A stretch of DNA of 64,000 nucleotides from Anaerolineae bacterium (GCA_022822305.1 JAJEBY010000002.1:186001-250000), one strand, 5' to 3'; counted from the first letter of the stretch, positions 26,119 through 35,389 are shown. Made by a program: numbers and translations. The notes: a model not told the origin generated them from the letters alone.

Positions 26119-26856
26119 CTACGGCCGAGCAGATTTAGCGCGCAGCCGCGCCCCGAGTTCCTCGACCAGTCGAGCCATTTCCTGATTGGCGTCTCGCAGT
26201 TCGGCCAGTGTCGGCGAGCCGCTCTGGGCGAGGTTGATGACGAGTGCCTCGGCGGCGGCGTACTCGGCGTAGGCATCGGCGACATCGGACGCGATCGACT
26301 TGGAAATCGTGGTCACGCCATTGCCGTCGCCATGCAGGAGGGCGTCCGGCGCAACGGCGACGCCTCCTACCTGGACGGGCATGTGGATATCGAGGAGGTG
26401 ATGGTAGCCGTGCGAACAGACGATGCCGCGATGGAAGACCGGGAACTCGATCTCCGCCACCTGATCCAAGTCGCGGGCGGGACCATCCGTGACCAAGCCG
26501 ACAGCCCCAAATGCCTTGAACGAATTGCACATCACATCGCCAAACGTGGCCGCTGATCCGCCGCTATCCAGACATTGCATGACAACGACGGCAGAACCAG
26601 ATAACTCGTCGAAGCGCGCGATCACATCGGGCACGGTGGCGACAGCCCTTCCGTTCGGGGGCGCGGCAAAGGTGCGGCTGGTGACGGTGGACGCAAAACC
26701 CACCATCGGCGCCAAATCGGGGTAGGCCGCGCCAATGTCGCGCAGCATGAACCCTCGATTCCGCGGACGTATTACGAAAAGTTCGATGACGTTGCAAATG
26801 GTGGCGGTATCAATTTGTCGCAGCTTCTGCAAAACTGATGGGGTGCTTGTGGACAT
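26119..26856 (-). CDS. RraA family protein (HMG/oxaloacetate aldolase-like fold)
   Basis: About 245 aa from ATG 26856; a TTG at 26865 is closer to the AAGGA and cannot be excluded. RraA-like features are TATICNVIE near the N-terminus, GSAVVVMQCLDSGGSAATFGDV, and the core GAVGLVTDGPARDLDQ, equal to the GxVxDGxxRD site that binds metal and oxo-acid in aldolases of this fold. The FPVFHRG and HGDGNGV stretches follow. True RraA inhibits RNase E, but most bacterial homologues away from that operon act on 4-hydroxy-4-methyl-2-oxoglutarate-like acids, which is more likely here. No partner gene is adjacent on its strand. Confidence 0.82.
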   Translation of the reverse strand: MSTSTPSVLQKLRQIDTATICNVIELFVIRPRNRGFMLRDIGAAYPDLAPMVGFASTVTSRTFAAPPNGRAVATVPDVIARFDELSGSAVVVMQCLDSGGSAATFGDVMCNSFKAFGAVGLVTDGPARDLDQVAEIEFPVFHRGIVCSHGYHHLLDIHMPVQVGGVAVAPDALLHGDGNGVTTISKSIASDVADAYAEYAAAEALVINLAQSGSPTLAELRDANQEMARLVEELGARLRAKSARP

Positions 26857-27041
26857 AGGGCACAATTTCCTTGTGTAATCACGGGTAGAATAAGTTTATC
26901 ATTCTGGGCGGCGCCTTGCAGCGACATGGTCGTACTCGGTGACCGGTCCCGGGACATGAATTTTGCAGACCGAGCAAGATGTTCTATACATATGTTGTCT
27001 AGATTTTAGCTGGCAAACAGCCAATTCAGCGGGATTCTGTG

Positions 27042-28070
27042 ATGCGGACAAATAAGGTCATCCATCTTGTAGCTTGTCATGCCGAGGGCGAGGTCGGCAA
27101 TGTGATCGTCGGTGGCGTGCCGCCGCCGCCCGGCGATTCGATTTGGGAACAGGCGCGCTGGATTGCCGAGGACGACCGCCTGCGCCAATTCGTTTTGAAC
27201 GAACCGCGTGGCGGCGTTTTCAAACATATCAATTTGCTGGTGCCACCGGTCCACCCTGAGGCGGAATTCGGCTTCATCGTCATGGAGCCCATGCATACGC
27301 CGCCGATGTCGGGATCCAACTCGATCTGTGTGGCGACTGTTTTGCTCGATACCGGCATGATTGAAATGCGCGAGCCGGAGACAACGTTCTATTTGGAGGC
27401 ACCGGCGGGATTAGTCAAAATCCGCGCCACCTGTGCCAATGGCAAGGCGGAGAGCATTGAGGTCTGGAATGAGCCGTCGTTTGTCGATCGGCTTGATGCC
27501 AAACTTGAGCTGGAAGGCCACGGAACCTTGATTGTGGATATCGCCTATGGCGGCGATAGTTTTGTGCTGGTCGACGCGCGATCGCTGGGGTTCGAGATCG
27601 CGCCGGACGAAGCCGAGGAGTTGGCGAAAATCGGGCGCAAGATCGTCGCCGCCGCCGACGAACAGATCGGCTTCCAGCATCCAATACACAAGGAGTGGAA
27701 TCACATCTCGTTCTGCCAGTTCACGCTGCCTGTTGAGCGGCAAGTGGGCGCTCTGGCGGGTCGCAATACCGTTGCCATTGACCCCGGCAAGCTGGATCGC
27801 TCGCCATGCGGGACGGGCTGTTCGGCGCGCCTGGCGGTCTTGCACGCGCGGGGGGAGATCCGGCCGGGCGAGCGCTTCATCGGGCATTCAATTATCGGTT
27901 CGCGATTCGATTGCCAGATTCAGGAAGTGACCGAAATTGCCGGTCGCCCGGCCATCGTGCCCAGCATTCGCGGACGCGCCTGGATATCGGGTACCCAGCA
28001 ATTGATGCTCGATCCCGATGATCCATGGCCGCTGGGTTATCGCCTGTCTGATACTTGGCCCAAACGCTAG
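27042..28070 (+). CDS. Proline racemase family protein (hydroxyproline epimerase / trans-3-hydroxyproline dehydratase type)
   Basis: About 342 aa from ATG 27042, one codon after a GTG. Family motifs are [27 protein letters not shown] and [11 protein letters not shown]. Of the two catalytic residues, the second is Cys (~257), but the first is Ser (~91 in MSGSN) where racemases have Cys (MCGH). Ser/Cys and Thr/Cys members act as hydroxyproline epimerases or trans-3-hydroxy-L-proline dehydratases, not as proline racemases. It stands alone between genes on the other strand. The exact substrate is open. Confidence 0.88.
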   Translation: MRTNKVIHLVACHAEGEVGNVIVGGVPPPPGDSIWEQARWIAEDDRLRQFVLNEPRGGVFKHINLLVPPVHPEAEFGFIVMEPMHTPPMSGSNSICVATVLLDTGMIEMREPETTFYLEAPAGLVKIRATCANGKAESIEVWNEPSFVDRLDAKLELEGHGTLIVDIAYGGDSFVLVDARSLGFEIAPDEAEELAKIGRKIVAAADEQIGFQHPIHKEWNHISFCQFTLPVERQVGALAGRNTVAIDPGKLDRSPCGTGCSARLAVLHARGEIRPGERFIGHSIIGSRFDCQIQEVTEIAGRPAIVPSIRGRAWISGTQQLMLDPDDPWPLGYRLSDTWPKR

Positions 28071-28139
28071 CGCCCATCATTGCGGTTGGGAGCGCATCGC
28101 TTGCGCGAATACGCCGCTGGTTGTTGAACGCGCTCCAGC

Positions 28140-28886
28140 CTAGAGCAGATTGGGCGGGATACCGAGCTGACGAAACGCGGCGGCAGCGGCATCCACATGG
28201 GCTTTGCCGCCGGTCAGCGAGATCTGCAGATGCCCGGGAATCAAGGCGTCAAACTCGACTCGCTCCATTTTGAACATGCTTTGCGCGTAGGCGTCAATGC
28301 GGCAGTCATGGATGTTCTGCCAGACGACTTTCCCGCCCCAAAAGACTAAATCGCTGCCTAGCAGATAGGTGCGGTCGCCGCCGCGCATAACGAAACTCAG
28401 GTGGCCGTCGCAATGTCCGGGCGTATCGTAGGTTTCCAATTCCAGGTTGCCGACCTTGACGATATCGCCCTCATCCAATTCGACATCGACAGGGCAGGCC
28501 GGCAAGAAGAAATCTTCCGGATAGAAGTTTGCCGCTTTGGCGACATCCAGCGCAACCGCCTTTTCATCGGCGACTCGGATGACTGGCGCGGCCAAGGCGG
28601 AAGCATACACCTCCACATCCAATCGCTTTTGCGCCTCCGCGGCGGCGCCAATATGATCGCAATGATAGTGCGTCAAGATCATCTTGCGAATGCGCCCGGG
28701 ATCGAGACCGTCGTCGCGGATGTTGTCCAATATCGTATCGAAGTCTCGGCCTATGCCCATGCCCGGATCAATCAGCGCCAGTTCCGACCCGCTGTTGATT
28801 ATGTACACGTTGCAATCGAGGCGGCCGGAAATGCCAAATCCGAAATAGCCGCCGCCGACTACATGAAGATCACTCGTCAGTTTCAT
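28140..28886 (-). CDS. MBL-fold metallo-hydrolase
   Basis: About 248 aa from ATG 28886, preceded by GGAG. The metallo-beta-lactamase core has THYHCDHIGAA (HxHxDH, ~71-80), DTPGHCDGHLSF with the next His ligand, LLGSDLVF with the bridging Asp and LIPGHL with the last His. The N-terminal stretch (NVYIINSGSELALIDPGMG) is that of glyoxalase II-like and lactonase-like members. The substrate cannot be told. It is a single gene, divergent from the VOC gene. Confidence 0.87.
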   Translation of the reverse strand: MKLTSDLHVVGGGYFGFGISGRLDCNVYIINSGSELALIDPGMGIGRDFDTILDNIRDDGLDPGRIRKMILTHYHCDHIGAAAEAQKRLDVEVYASALAAPVIRVADEKAVALDVAKAANFYPEDFFLPACPVDVELDEGDIVKVGNLELETYDTPGHCDGHLSFVMRGGDRTYLLGSDLVFWGGKVVWQNIHDCRIDAYAQSMFKMERVEFDALIPGHLQISLTGGKAHVDAAAAAFRQLGIPPNLL

Positions 28887-28981
28887 ATTCGTTACTCCAC
28901 TCTCGACAAGACTCGCAACAAATAGAACCGATTCGCCCGCCCAAGTCAAGCTAGACGGCAATCCCGCTGCTGCAACTGAAG

Positions 28982-29010
28982 TTTAATCGAATGCTTCGAA
29001 GTGTTATACT
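28982..29010 (+). promoter_or_regulatory. Candidate promoter of the VOC-family gene
   Basis: TTTAAT (28982-28987) and TATACT (29005-29010), 17 bases apart, 35 bases before the start at 29045. The -35 match is weak. Confidence 0.3.
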
Positions 29011-29044
29011 CGCGCCGAAAATGTCATAGCGAAGGGAGATGAAA

Positions 29045-29815
29045 ATGATCCTTGGCATCGACCATGTTGTCATCGCGGGACCAGATCTGGATGCGCTCAC
29101 TAAGACATTTCGATCGATTGGATTTACCGTCGTGGGCGGCGGCAAACATCCGATCGGCTCATACAACAACCTGATTGGACTGCAGGACGGTGCCTATATC
29201 GAGCTGCTATCCTTTTACGAAGAAAGCCCCAATCACTATTGGTGGGACGCAGTGCATCAGCGTGGCGGCGGGTTAATTGACTTTTGCATGCAAACAGATG
29301 ATGTTCGCGCGGATTACGCCACATTCGCGTCTCAGGGTGTGGATATGAGTCCACTGGTGGGCTTGAGTCGCGTCCGCGTCGACGGTTATCGCTTGTCATG
29401 GCTGAACAACGAGATTAATGGCGAACATCAAGGATTGATCCCCTTCGTGATTGAAGACGAGACGCCTCGCGAGGAGCGCGTGCCCAAAGATAACAAACAC
29501 GAAAATGGGGTCACGGGCATTGATTCCATCACGCTTGCCACACGCGATCTCGACGCAACGCGGCGAATCATGGAAAGCGCCTTGAGCAGAACGGCCGCCG
29601 TCGTCGAGGATGAACAGCTGGATGCGTATGGCATCGCTTTAGATGTTGGTTCCCATCGGCTTGAGTATCTGACGCCAAGAGGAAAATCTGGTCCGCTGGT
29701 CGACCATCTAGCGGCCGACAAGCCCGTACCCTATCGAATACGATTCAAGACGGATGGCGAGCCGAGGACCTACGAACCGGAGTCAGCAGTCGGCGTGCGC
29801 TTAGCACTGGTTTGA
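29045..29815 (+). CDS. VOC family protein (glyoxalase-like domain)
   Basis: About 256 aa from ATG 29045, chosen because AAGGGAG lies six bases upstream; the ATG at 29039 touches it. The protein has two betaalphabetabetabeta modules: GIDHVVIAGPDLDALTKTF ... YIELLSF, and TGIDSITLATRDLDATRRIM ... HRLEYLTPRG. Vicinal-oxygen-chelate proteins with this layout include glyoxalase-like and dioxygenase-like enzymes. The His/Glu metal ligands of the first module (H in DHVV, E in IELL) are present. The substrate is unknown. It is a monocistronic gene. Confidence 0.83.
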   Translation: MILGIDHVVIAGPDLDALTKTFRSIGFTVVGGGKHPIGSYNNLIGLQDGAYIELLSFYEESPNHYWWDAVHQRGGGLIDFCMQTDDVRADYATFASQGVDMSPLVGLSRVRVDGYRLSWLNNEINGEHQGLIPFVIEDETPREERVPKDNKHENGVTGIDSITLATRDLDATRRIMESALSRTAAVVEDEQLDAYGIALDVGSHRLEYLTPRGKSGPLVDHLAADKPVPYRIRFKTDGEPRTYEPESAVGVRLALV

Positions 29816-29899
29816 ATCGCCGCCAGCGCCCTGAGACAATCCCGCTCCTGCAAACTCTGCATCGGTTTAGATCAGCTTGTCTTGCGCGGCCGACAAACT

Positions 29900-29928
29900 T
29901 TGGAGTTGCTGAACTGCGGCGTTATAAT
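29900..29928 (+). promoter_or_regulatory. Promoter of the PPOX-like gene
   Basis: TTGGAG (29900-29905) and a perfect TATAAT (29923-29928) are 17 bases apart. GGAGGAC at 29994-30000 is the ribosome site for the ATG at 30010. The rest of the ~190-base gap is blank to me. Confidence 0.5.
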
Positions 29929-30009
29929 CGGCGCATCAGCGTAACAGCATTGCGATCAGTAGGAAATCAAATTATGTGATGGCCAGATGATTTGGAGGAC
30001 GAATTAGAA

Positions 30010-30531
30010 ATGAGCGCAAAACGCGAATACCCCGAATGGATGGGCAAGATGCGCGGTCTTTACCCCGACGAGTTACAGGAGTTTCTCGATGGCCCGGTAG
30101 TCGCGCGAATCGCCACCGTCGACAGCCAGGGCGACCCCTACGTGACGCCAGTTTGGCAAGAATGGGATGGAGAAGCCATGTGGGTCATCCCGCGCGCAAA
30201 GACTATCTTCGCCCGGCATCTGCTCCGATTCCCCCGCTGCTCCGTATCCTGCGCCAAAGATACCAGTCCCTATACCCGGGTGCTGTTTCGCGGAGGTGCG
30301 GAAATCGTTGAGGGTCCCGCGCTGATGCACGGAGAATGGCTGGAAATCGCTCGGCGCATGGCGGTCCGCTACCTTGGTGAACGCGGTCCGGAATACCTGG
30401 AGCCCTCACGGGTCCGCCCGCGCTATCTGGTCAGAATTGCGCCCGAAAAGACCATATCGTGGGAAGGCGTGGAGTGGGCTGCGAAGTACCTGGATGATCA
30501 GGACGGCGCGTCCCCGGCTGCCCCTCACTAG
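30010..30531 (+). CDS. Pyridoxamine 5'-phosphate oxidase-like FMN/F420-binding protein
   Basis: About 173 aa from ATG 30010. The split-barrel fold shows as FLDGPVVARIATVDSQGDPYVTPVWQEWDGEAMWV, followed by KTIFARHLLRFPRCSVSC and RVLFRGGAEIVEG, the pattern of the PNPOx-like/F420-dependent group. These bind FMN, F420 or heme and reduce or oxidise small molecules. The specific cofactor cannot be read from sequence alone. It precedes the sugar transporter operon by ~60 bases and could be cotranscribed with it, but it has its own promoter. Confidence 0.78.
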   Translation: MSAKREYPEWMGKMRGLYPDELQEFLDGPVVARIATVDSQGDPYVTPVWQEWDGEAMWVIPRAKTIFARHLLRFPRCSVSCAKDTSPYTRVLFRGGAEIVEGPALMHGEWLEIARRMAVRYLGERGPEYLEPSRVRPRYLVRIAPEKTISWEGVEWAAKYLDDQDGASPAAPH

Positions 30532-30593
30532 CCGGCAGCGCCAGGGACTTCATCAATTGCGAATCGAAATCCTATTGAGATTCAGGTCGCCAA

Positions 30594-31571
30594 ATGAGCG
30601 TCGCTAAAACGGTTGAATCTTCATCCATTGCCGATTCCTGGAGAATTCGCAAGCTCGTTGTCGATTATGGCGTCTACATGGCCTTGGCCCTGCTATTGAC
30701 GGCTGCGGCTTTCCTGACGCCCAAGTTGTTTCAGGTCGATACTATCGCAATTGTGATGCGCCAGGCTTCACAACTGGGCATTGTCGCCATCGGCCAGACG
30801 ATGATCTTGCTGGTCGCCGGGTTAGATCTTTCGGTCGGCGGCGTGATTGTGATGACATCAGTCGCCGTTGCGGAAGTCAGCAATGGACGAGATGAAATGG
30901 TGCTGCCGGCCATTTTGATCGCCTTGGGCTTGGGTGTGATAGTCGGATTGGGCAACGGCATTTTGGTAACCAAGCGGCGCGTGCCGCCCTTTGTGGCGAC
31001 GCTCGGGATGCTGGTGTTGGTGCAAGGCGCGACTCAAGCGTACACGCGCGGCGTACCCGGCGGATTCGTGCCGGAAATGCTGGGCATGGTGAACCAATCC
31101 TGGGGTTTCCTTTCGATCCCGCTGGTGTTGTGGCTGGGCTTGAACGCGGCCTTCATCTTCATTCTGCGGCGCACCGCCTATGGACGGAAAGTTTACGCTG
31201 TGGGAAGCAACATTGAAGCAGCGCGTCTCTCCGGTATCTCGGTCGATGCGATTAGGATCTCGGTGTATATCTTCGGCGCTTGTTTCGCCGTGATTTCCGG
31301 CGTGGTATTGACAGGCTACGTAGGTTATGTCGATCGATTCATCGGCACTGGACTGGAGTTGGATTCAATCGCGGCGGCTGTGGTCGGTGGTACCGCATTT
31401 GTTGGTGGGCGCGGGGGATTGCTCGGCACTATCGCAGGCGTCTTGATCATTCAGATCCTGAGTACCATGGCGGTGCTGATGGGATTGGATGTCGAAGTGC
31501 AATTCATCATCAAGGGATTGGTTATTCTTGGCGCGGTCACCTTGTATAGCGTCGCTCGCGTCGAGTCGTAA
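30594..31571 (+). CDS. Ribose-type sugar ABC transporter permease (first of two)
   Basis: A 325-aa RbsC-like membrane protein with about eight to ten helices. Family signatures are ASQLGIVAIGQTMILLVAGLDLSVG, FVATLGMLVLVQG, AARLSGISVDAIR and GGTAFVGGRGGLLGT, the cytoplasmic loop contacting the ATPase. It opens an operon: permease, binding protein, ATPase, second permease, aminotransferase. Its best paralogue in the window is the second permease; together they would form a heterodimeric channel. Confidence 0.92.
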   Translation: MSVAKTVESSSIADSWRIRKLVVDYGVYMALALLLTAAAFLTPKLFQVDTIAIVMRQASQLGIVAIGQTMILLVAGLDLSVGGVIVMTSVAVAEVSNGRDEMVLPAILIALGLGVIVGLGNGILVTKRRVPPFVATLGMLVLVQGATQAYTRGVPGGFVPEMLGMVNQSWGFLSIPLVLWLGLNAAFIFILRRTAYGRKVYAVGSNIEAARLSGISVDAIRISVYIFGACFAVISGVVLTGYVGYVDRFIGTGLELDSIAAAVVGGTAFVGGRGGLLGTIAGVLIIQILSTMAVLMGLDVEVQFIIKGLVILGAVTLYSVARVES

Positions 31572-31596
31572 GTAGGATCAACGAAAGGAGGAACAA

Positions 31597-31662
31597 TTGA
31601 AGCAATCAATTGTCGCCAGCGTAAGTGTTTTGACTTCCAATCAAGTGTCTGAAAGGAATTGA
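31597..31662 (+). other. Mini-ORF with a strong ribosome-binding site before the binding-protein gene
   Basis: AAAGGAGG (31584-31591) is followed five bases later by TTG and 21 sense codons ending TGA at 31660-31662, four bases before the binding-protein ATG. The reading frame contains no recognisable peptide. Two CAATTG hexamers lie inside (31594-31612). It could be a leader peptide or the decayed duplicate of the next start, whose own site is GAAAGGAA. Confidence 0.25.
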
Positions 31663-31666
31663 TGAC

Positions 31667-32815
31667 ATGAACAGAATACTAAGAATGACCCTGATCCTGG
31701 TGCTGCTGCTTACCGCATCGGCGCTGTCTTACGGGCAAGATGACGAATCGGGCGGGCTGGACTTTGAATTCACCGAAGAACAGATCGAAGCCTCGCCTTA
31801 TCTGCAAAGCGTGCTTTCCAGGCTGGACGAAGTCTACGATACGAGTGATTTTGCCAAGGACGGGCCTTATCGCATCGCGTTTGCCGCGCAGGGTACGAGT
31901 AACGCCTGGTCCGCACTGATGGACGCGCATGCCTATTGGTACGTTGAAGAGCTTGGCGAAGATGTCGTATCTGAATTGCTTTATGGCGATGCGCAGGCGA
32001 GCGCGGATATCCAGGTGCCACAGGTGGAAGATTTGCTGGCGCAGGAACCCGATGCCTTGATTCTGGTGCCCATGGGCGCGGCAGCGCTTTCCGCTCCGGT
32101 CGAGCGCGCCATGATGCAAGGCGTACCGGTGATCTTGTGCGCGAGCGCAGTAGAGACCAATAACTTCGTCACCGAGGTCGGCACCAATCTTTGGGTGGTT
32201 GGCGCCAGCCTTGCGCAGTACGTGGTCGATCAGCTGGGTGGCGAAGGCAACGTATTGATCATGACTGGCATACCCGGCGTGACTACCTCCGACATCATGG
32301 AAGAAGGCGCAGATGCTGTCTTCGCTGCCAATCCGGGCATCAATATCCTCGACAAGCAGCCGGGATTCTGGTCGCCAGCTGATGCCAAGGGCATTATGGA
32401 GACTTGGCTGGTGCAGCACGGCGACGACATTGACGCCATTTGGTCGGGCGGCGCCCAGATGTCACAAGGCATCATCAGCGCCTATCTCGATGCCGGCATG
32501 GATATCCCGCCGATCGGTGGCGGTGAATGGCAGAACGGTTTCTTGCGGCTGGCGCTCGATCATGAAATTCAATATCTGGCCTGGCAGTATCCCAACGCCA
32601 TGATCACCTTGTGTATTGACGCAGCTCTCCAGGTTCTGGCCGGCGAGCCGATACCGCGCTTCATTGACTTTGTGGGCAAAATCGACAACAGCGACCCCTT
32701 TACCGATGTCGAAGGAGCGGATTACTTCCGGCCCGACTGGAGCGATGATGTTCACGGCCCAATCACCATGCCGGATGAGAAGCTGGCGGAATTGGGATTC
32801 CTGGTCGAGGAATAG
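31667..32815 (+). CDS. Sugar ABC transporter substrate-binding protein (RbsB-like)
   Basis: The 382-aa product carries an N-terminal signal peptide (LILVLLLTASALSYGQ) with an AxA-like cleavage and no lipobox Cys. The periplasmic-binding fold of the Peripla_BP_4 type follows: YRIAFAAQGTSNAWSALM, ADIQVPQVEDLLAQEPDALIL, GVPVILCAS, GNVLIMTGIPGVTTSD and DIDAIWSGGAQMSQG. A mature N-terminal ~40-residue acidic extension (FEFTEEQIEASPYL) precedes the fold. The ligand is unknown; the operon's aminotransferase hints at an amino sugar or similar. A stem-loop follows the stop. Confidence 0.9.
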   Translation: MNRILRMTLILVLLLTASALSYGQDDESGGLDFEFTEEQIEASPYLQSVLSRLDEVYDTSDFAKDGPYRIAFAAQGTSNAWSALMDAHAYWYVEELGEDVVSELLYGDAQASADIQVPQVEDLLAQEPDALILVPMGAAALSAPVERAMMQGVPVILCASAVETNNFVTEVGTNLWVVGASLAQYVVDQLGGEGNVLIMTGIPGVTTSDIMEEGADAVFAANPGINILDKQPGFWSPADAKGIMETWLVQHGDDIDAIWSGGAQMSQGIISAYLDAGMDIPPIGGGEWQNGFLRLALDHEIQYLAWQYPNAMITLCIDAALQVLAGEPIPRFIDFVGKIDNSDPFTDVEGADYFRPDWSDDVHGPITMPDEKLAELGFLVEE

Positions 32816-32849
32816 CGTCAATTGACGACCTGTAAATCGTAAGACCGCT

Positions 32850-32875
32850 ATCTGGGGCGAATCATCGCCCCAGAT
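32850..32875 (+). other. Perfect 11-bp stem-loop between binding-protein and ATPase genes
   Basis: ATCTGGGGCGA (32850-32860) pairs fully with TCGCCCCAGAT (32865-32875) around the loop ATCA. No T-run follows, so it is better read as a 3' stabiliser or partial attenuator that raises binding-protein expression over the membrane parts. Confidence 0.75.
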
Positions 32876-32906
32876 AAATTCTGGTTGACAGCCGCAGGCC
32901 CTTGGC

Positions 32907-34418
32907 ATGAGCGACTACATTCTTGACATGCGCAATATCTCCAAGTCCTTCGCCGGCGTCCGCGCGCTGAAGGATGTCTCCTTTCGCTGCCAACCTGGCA
33001 GAGTGTACGCCGTGGTGGGAGAGAACGGCGCCGGTAAATCGACTTTGATGAAGATCCTCGCGGGCGCTTACCGAGCGGATGCCGGCGAAATTTTCTACAA
33101 GGGGCAACGCCGCGACAACGTCTCGGCCGGCGAAGTCATCGATAGCGGCATCAGCATTATCTATCAAGAGCTGGCGTTGGTGAAACAGATGTCCGTTGCC
33201 GAAAATATCTTCCTTGGCCGCGAGCCGCGCCACGCCTTTGGCATATTGAATTTGCAGGAGTTATATGAGCGATCTGGGGCCTTGCTGAAACGGCTGGGCA
33301 TTAGATTGGACTTGCGCCTGCCGGTCAGTGAATTGACCATCGCCCAGCAGCAACTGGTCGAAATCGCCAAAGCGCTATCGCAAAACGCTGACTTGATCGT
33401 GATGGACGAACCATCGGCGATCTTGGCCGGCAGCGAACTCGACCAGCTCTTCGAAATCATCTCCAATCTGGTCAGCCAGGGTGTCACAATCATCTACATA
33501 TCTCATCGCCTGGAAGAAGTATTCCGCATCGCGGATGTCGTCACCGTGTTGAAAGATGGCGAGCTTGTTGATACCCGACCGATCGATCAGCTTGATCGCC
33601 CGACGCTGGTTGAACTGATGGTGGGCCGCCCAATGGAGGAGATCTTCCCGCGTACCGATCATCATCAGGGCGACCTGGTGTTGGTGGCCGAAAACATTTC
33701 TACCGATACCATCCTCGATGGCGTGAGCCTGGAAGTGCATGCCGGCGAGATTCTTGGCATTGCCGGCATGGTTGGCTCAGGACGGACAGAATTGGCGCGG
33801 GCGCTGTTTGGCGCGGATCCATTGACCGGCGGCAGCATCAAGCTAGTCGACAAGCGTAGCGCAAAATGGAAGAATCCGGCGCAGGCGATCGAGTCCGGAC
33901 TGGTATTGGTTCCGGAAGATCGCAAGTCACACGGGCTCTTCACTGATCTGACGGTTCGGATCAATGTTACCATCACCATTCTGTCCCGCTTGACGCGCTT
34001 TGGCGTCGTGCAGCGCGACGAAGAAAGCGAAGTGGTCGATGAGGCGAAGCAGCGACTGTCCATCGTGATGGCGTCGGCGGATCAGGAAGCGCAATACCTC
34101 AGCGGCGGAAACCAGCAAAAGGTCGTGCTGGCGAAGTGGCTGGAGACCGATCCCGATGTAGTAATTCTGGATGAGCCCACGCGTGGCGTAGACGTGGGCG
34201 CCAAATTCGAGATCTACAAGCTGATGCGACAGCTGAACGACCGCGGCATTGCCATCGTCATGATTTCGTCGGAGCTGCCGGAAATCATCGGTATGAGCGA
34301 TCGCATTCTGGTCATGCGCGATGGCAAGATCGCCGGCGAGGTACCGGTCGAAGGAGCGCGCGAAGCGGATATCATCCAGCTGGCGATATTGGGACAATCC
34401 GAGGCGCTGCCGGCATGA
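32907..34418 (+). CDS. Ribose-type sugar ABC transporter ATP-binding protein (two nucleotide-binding domains)
   Basis: The 503-aa RbsA/MglA-type protein has two ATPase domains. The first has Walker A GENGAGKST, the degenerate signature LTIAQQQLVE and Walker B LIVMDEPSA. The second lacks a normal Walker A (GIAGMVGSGRTELA) but keeps the signature YLSGGNQQKVVLAKWL and Walker B VVILDEPTRGVD. This asymmetry is normal for the family. It would energise both permeases. The stop overlaps the next gene start (ATGA). Confidence 0.94.
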   Translation: MSDYILDMRNISKSFAGVRALKDVSFRCQPGRVYAVVGENGAGKSTLMKILAGAYRADAGEIFYKGQRRDNVSAGEVIDSGISIIYQELALVKQMSVAENIFLGREPRHAFGILNLQELYERSGALLKRLGIRLDLRLPVSELTIAQQQLVEIAKALSQNADLIVMDEPSAILAGSELDQLFEIISNLVSQGVTIIYISHRLEEVFRIADVVTVLKDGELVDTRPIDQLDRPTLVELMVGRPMEEIFPRTDHHQGDLVLVAENISTDTILDGVSLEVHAGEILGIAGMVGSGRTELARALFGADPLTGGSIKLVDKRSAKWKNPAQAIESGLVLVPEDRKSHGLFTDLTVRINVTITILSRLTRFGVVQRDEESEVVDEAKQRLSIVMASADQEAQYLSGGNQQKVVLAKWLETDPDVVILDEPTRGVDVGAKFEIYKLMRQLNDRGIAIVMISSELPEIIGMSDRILVMRDGKIAGEVPVEGAREADIIQLAILGQSEALPA

Positions 34419-35389
34419 ATCTCTCATCAGCCCTATTCGGCGACATGACCAAGTCGCGCGCGTTGTTTTTGCGCCGCTATGGTCCTGTCTTCGCGGTCTA
34501 TGGCTTCGTCATTCTATTGTTCGTCATCGGCATTACACAGTCGGAGCGCTTCTTCACCGAACGCAACTTGGCCAACGTTGTGCGGCAAGCGGCCTTCCTG
34601 GGCATAGTCGCCTTGGGGCAGATGCTGGTCATCTTGACGGCCGGCATTGATCTTTCCGTCGGTTCGCTGGTCAAGGTCTCGATTTTGGTCTCCGCCATCG
34701 TGATGAATGGTGAAAGCGACAACATGTTCATCGCCATCGTCGCGACCTTGGCTTTGGGCGTAGTGGTCGGTTTGATCCACGGATTCCTCATCAACGAGCT
34801 GCGCATCGCTCCGTTTATCGTGACTTTGGCGTCCCTCGTGATTCTGCGAGGAATTGGCTTGAGCATTTCATCATCGCCGGTAGGGAAGGCCAGTCGTGAA
34901 TTCATCATGTTTTATGTACAGAAGATCGGGCCGGCGCCGATAATCGCAGTCATGTTTGGCGTGTTACTGGTGCTGACCGCATTGCTGCTGCGCTATACCG
35001 TCTTCGGCAAGTATCTGTTTGCCATCGGCGGCAATACCGAGGTCGCGCACCTGTCCGGCGTTCCGGTCAAGAAAGTGCGCTACGGCGTCTATGTCATTTG
35101 CAGCTTGACCGCGTCGTTGACCGGTCTGCTGTGGTTGTCGCGCATGGGCGTCGGCGATCCCGCCATCGGCGACGGGATCGAGCTGCAGGCGATCACGGCG
35201 GTGATCATCGGGGGCACCAGTTTGTTTGGCGGGCGCGCAAGCGTGTTGGGAACGCTGGGAGGCGTGTTGCTCTTGGGCGTGACGGCAAATTTACTGGTGA
35301 TGCTGGGCGTAAACCAATTCATTCAAGGGCTGGTGCAAGGCTTGGTCATCGTGGCCGCTGTGGCCATTTACAAACAAGAAGGAGACTGA
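34415..35389 (+). CDS. Ribose-type sugar ABC transporter permease (second of two)
   Basis: A 324-aa RbsC-like permease: AAFLGIVALGQMLVILTAGIDLSVGS, FIVTLASLVILRGIG, VAHLSGVPVKKVR and GGTSLFGGRASVLGT. It is clearly related to the permease at 30594 but diverged. It is translationally coupled to the ATPase gene (ATGA overlap) and its own stop overlaps the aminotransferase start (TGATG). Confidence 0.92.
   Translation: MNLSSALFGDMTKSRALFLRRYGPVFAVYGFVILLFVIGITQSERFFTERNLANVVRQAAFLGIVALGQMLVILTAGIDLSVGSLVKVSILVSAIVMNGESDNMFIAIVATLALGVVVGLIHGFLINELRIAPFIVTLASLVILRGIGLSISSSPVGKASREFIMFYVQKIGPAPIIAVMFGVLLVLTALLLRYTVFGKYLFAIGGNTEVAHLSGVPVKKVRYGVYVICSLTASLTGLLWLSRMGVGDPAIGDGIELQAITAVIIGGTSLFGGRASVLGTLGGVLLLGVTANLLVMLGVNQFIQGLVQGLVIVAAVAIYKQEGD

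Noticed and set aside
35098..35388. Upstream extension of the aminotransferase frame into the permease gene.
   Set aside because: The extension is out of frame with a clear permease and is arginine/glycine-rich; the ATG at 35389 has a ribosome site and an overlap with the permease stop.
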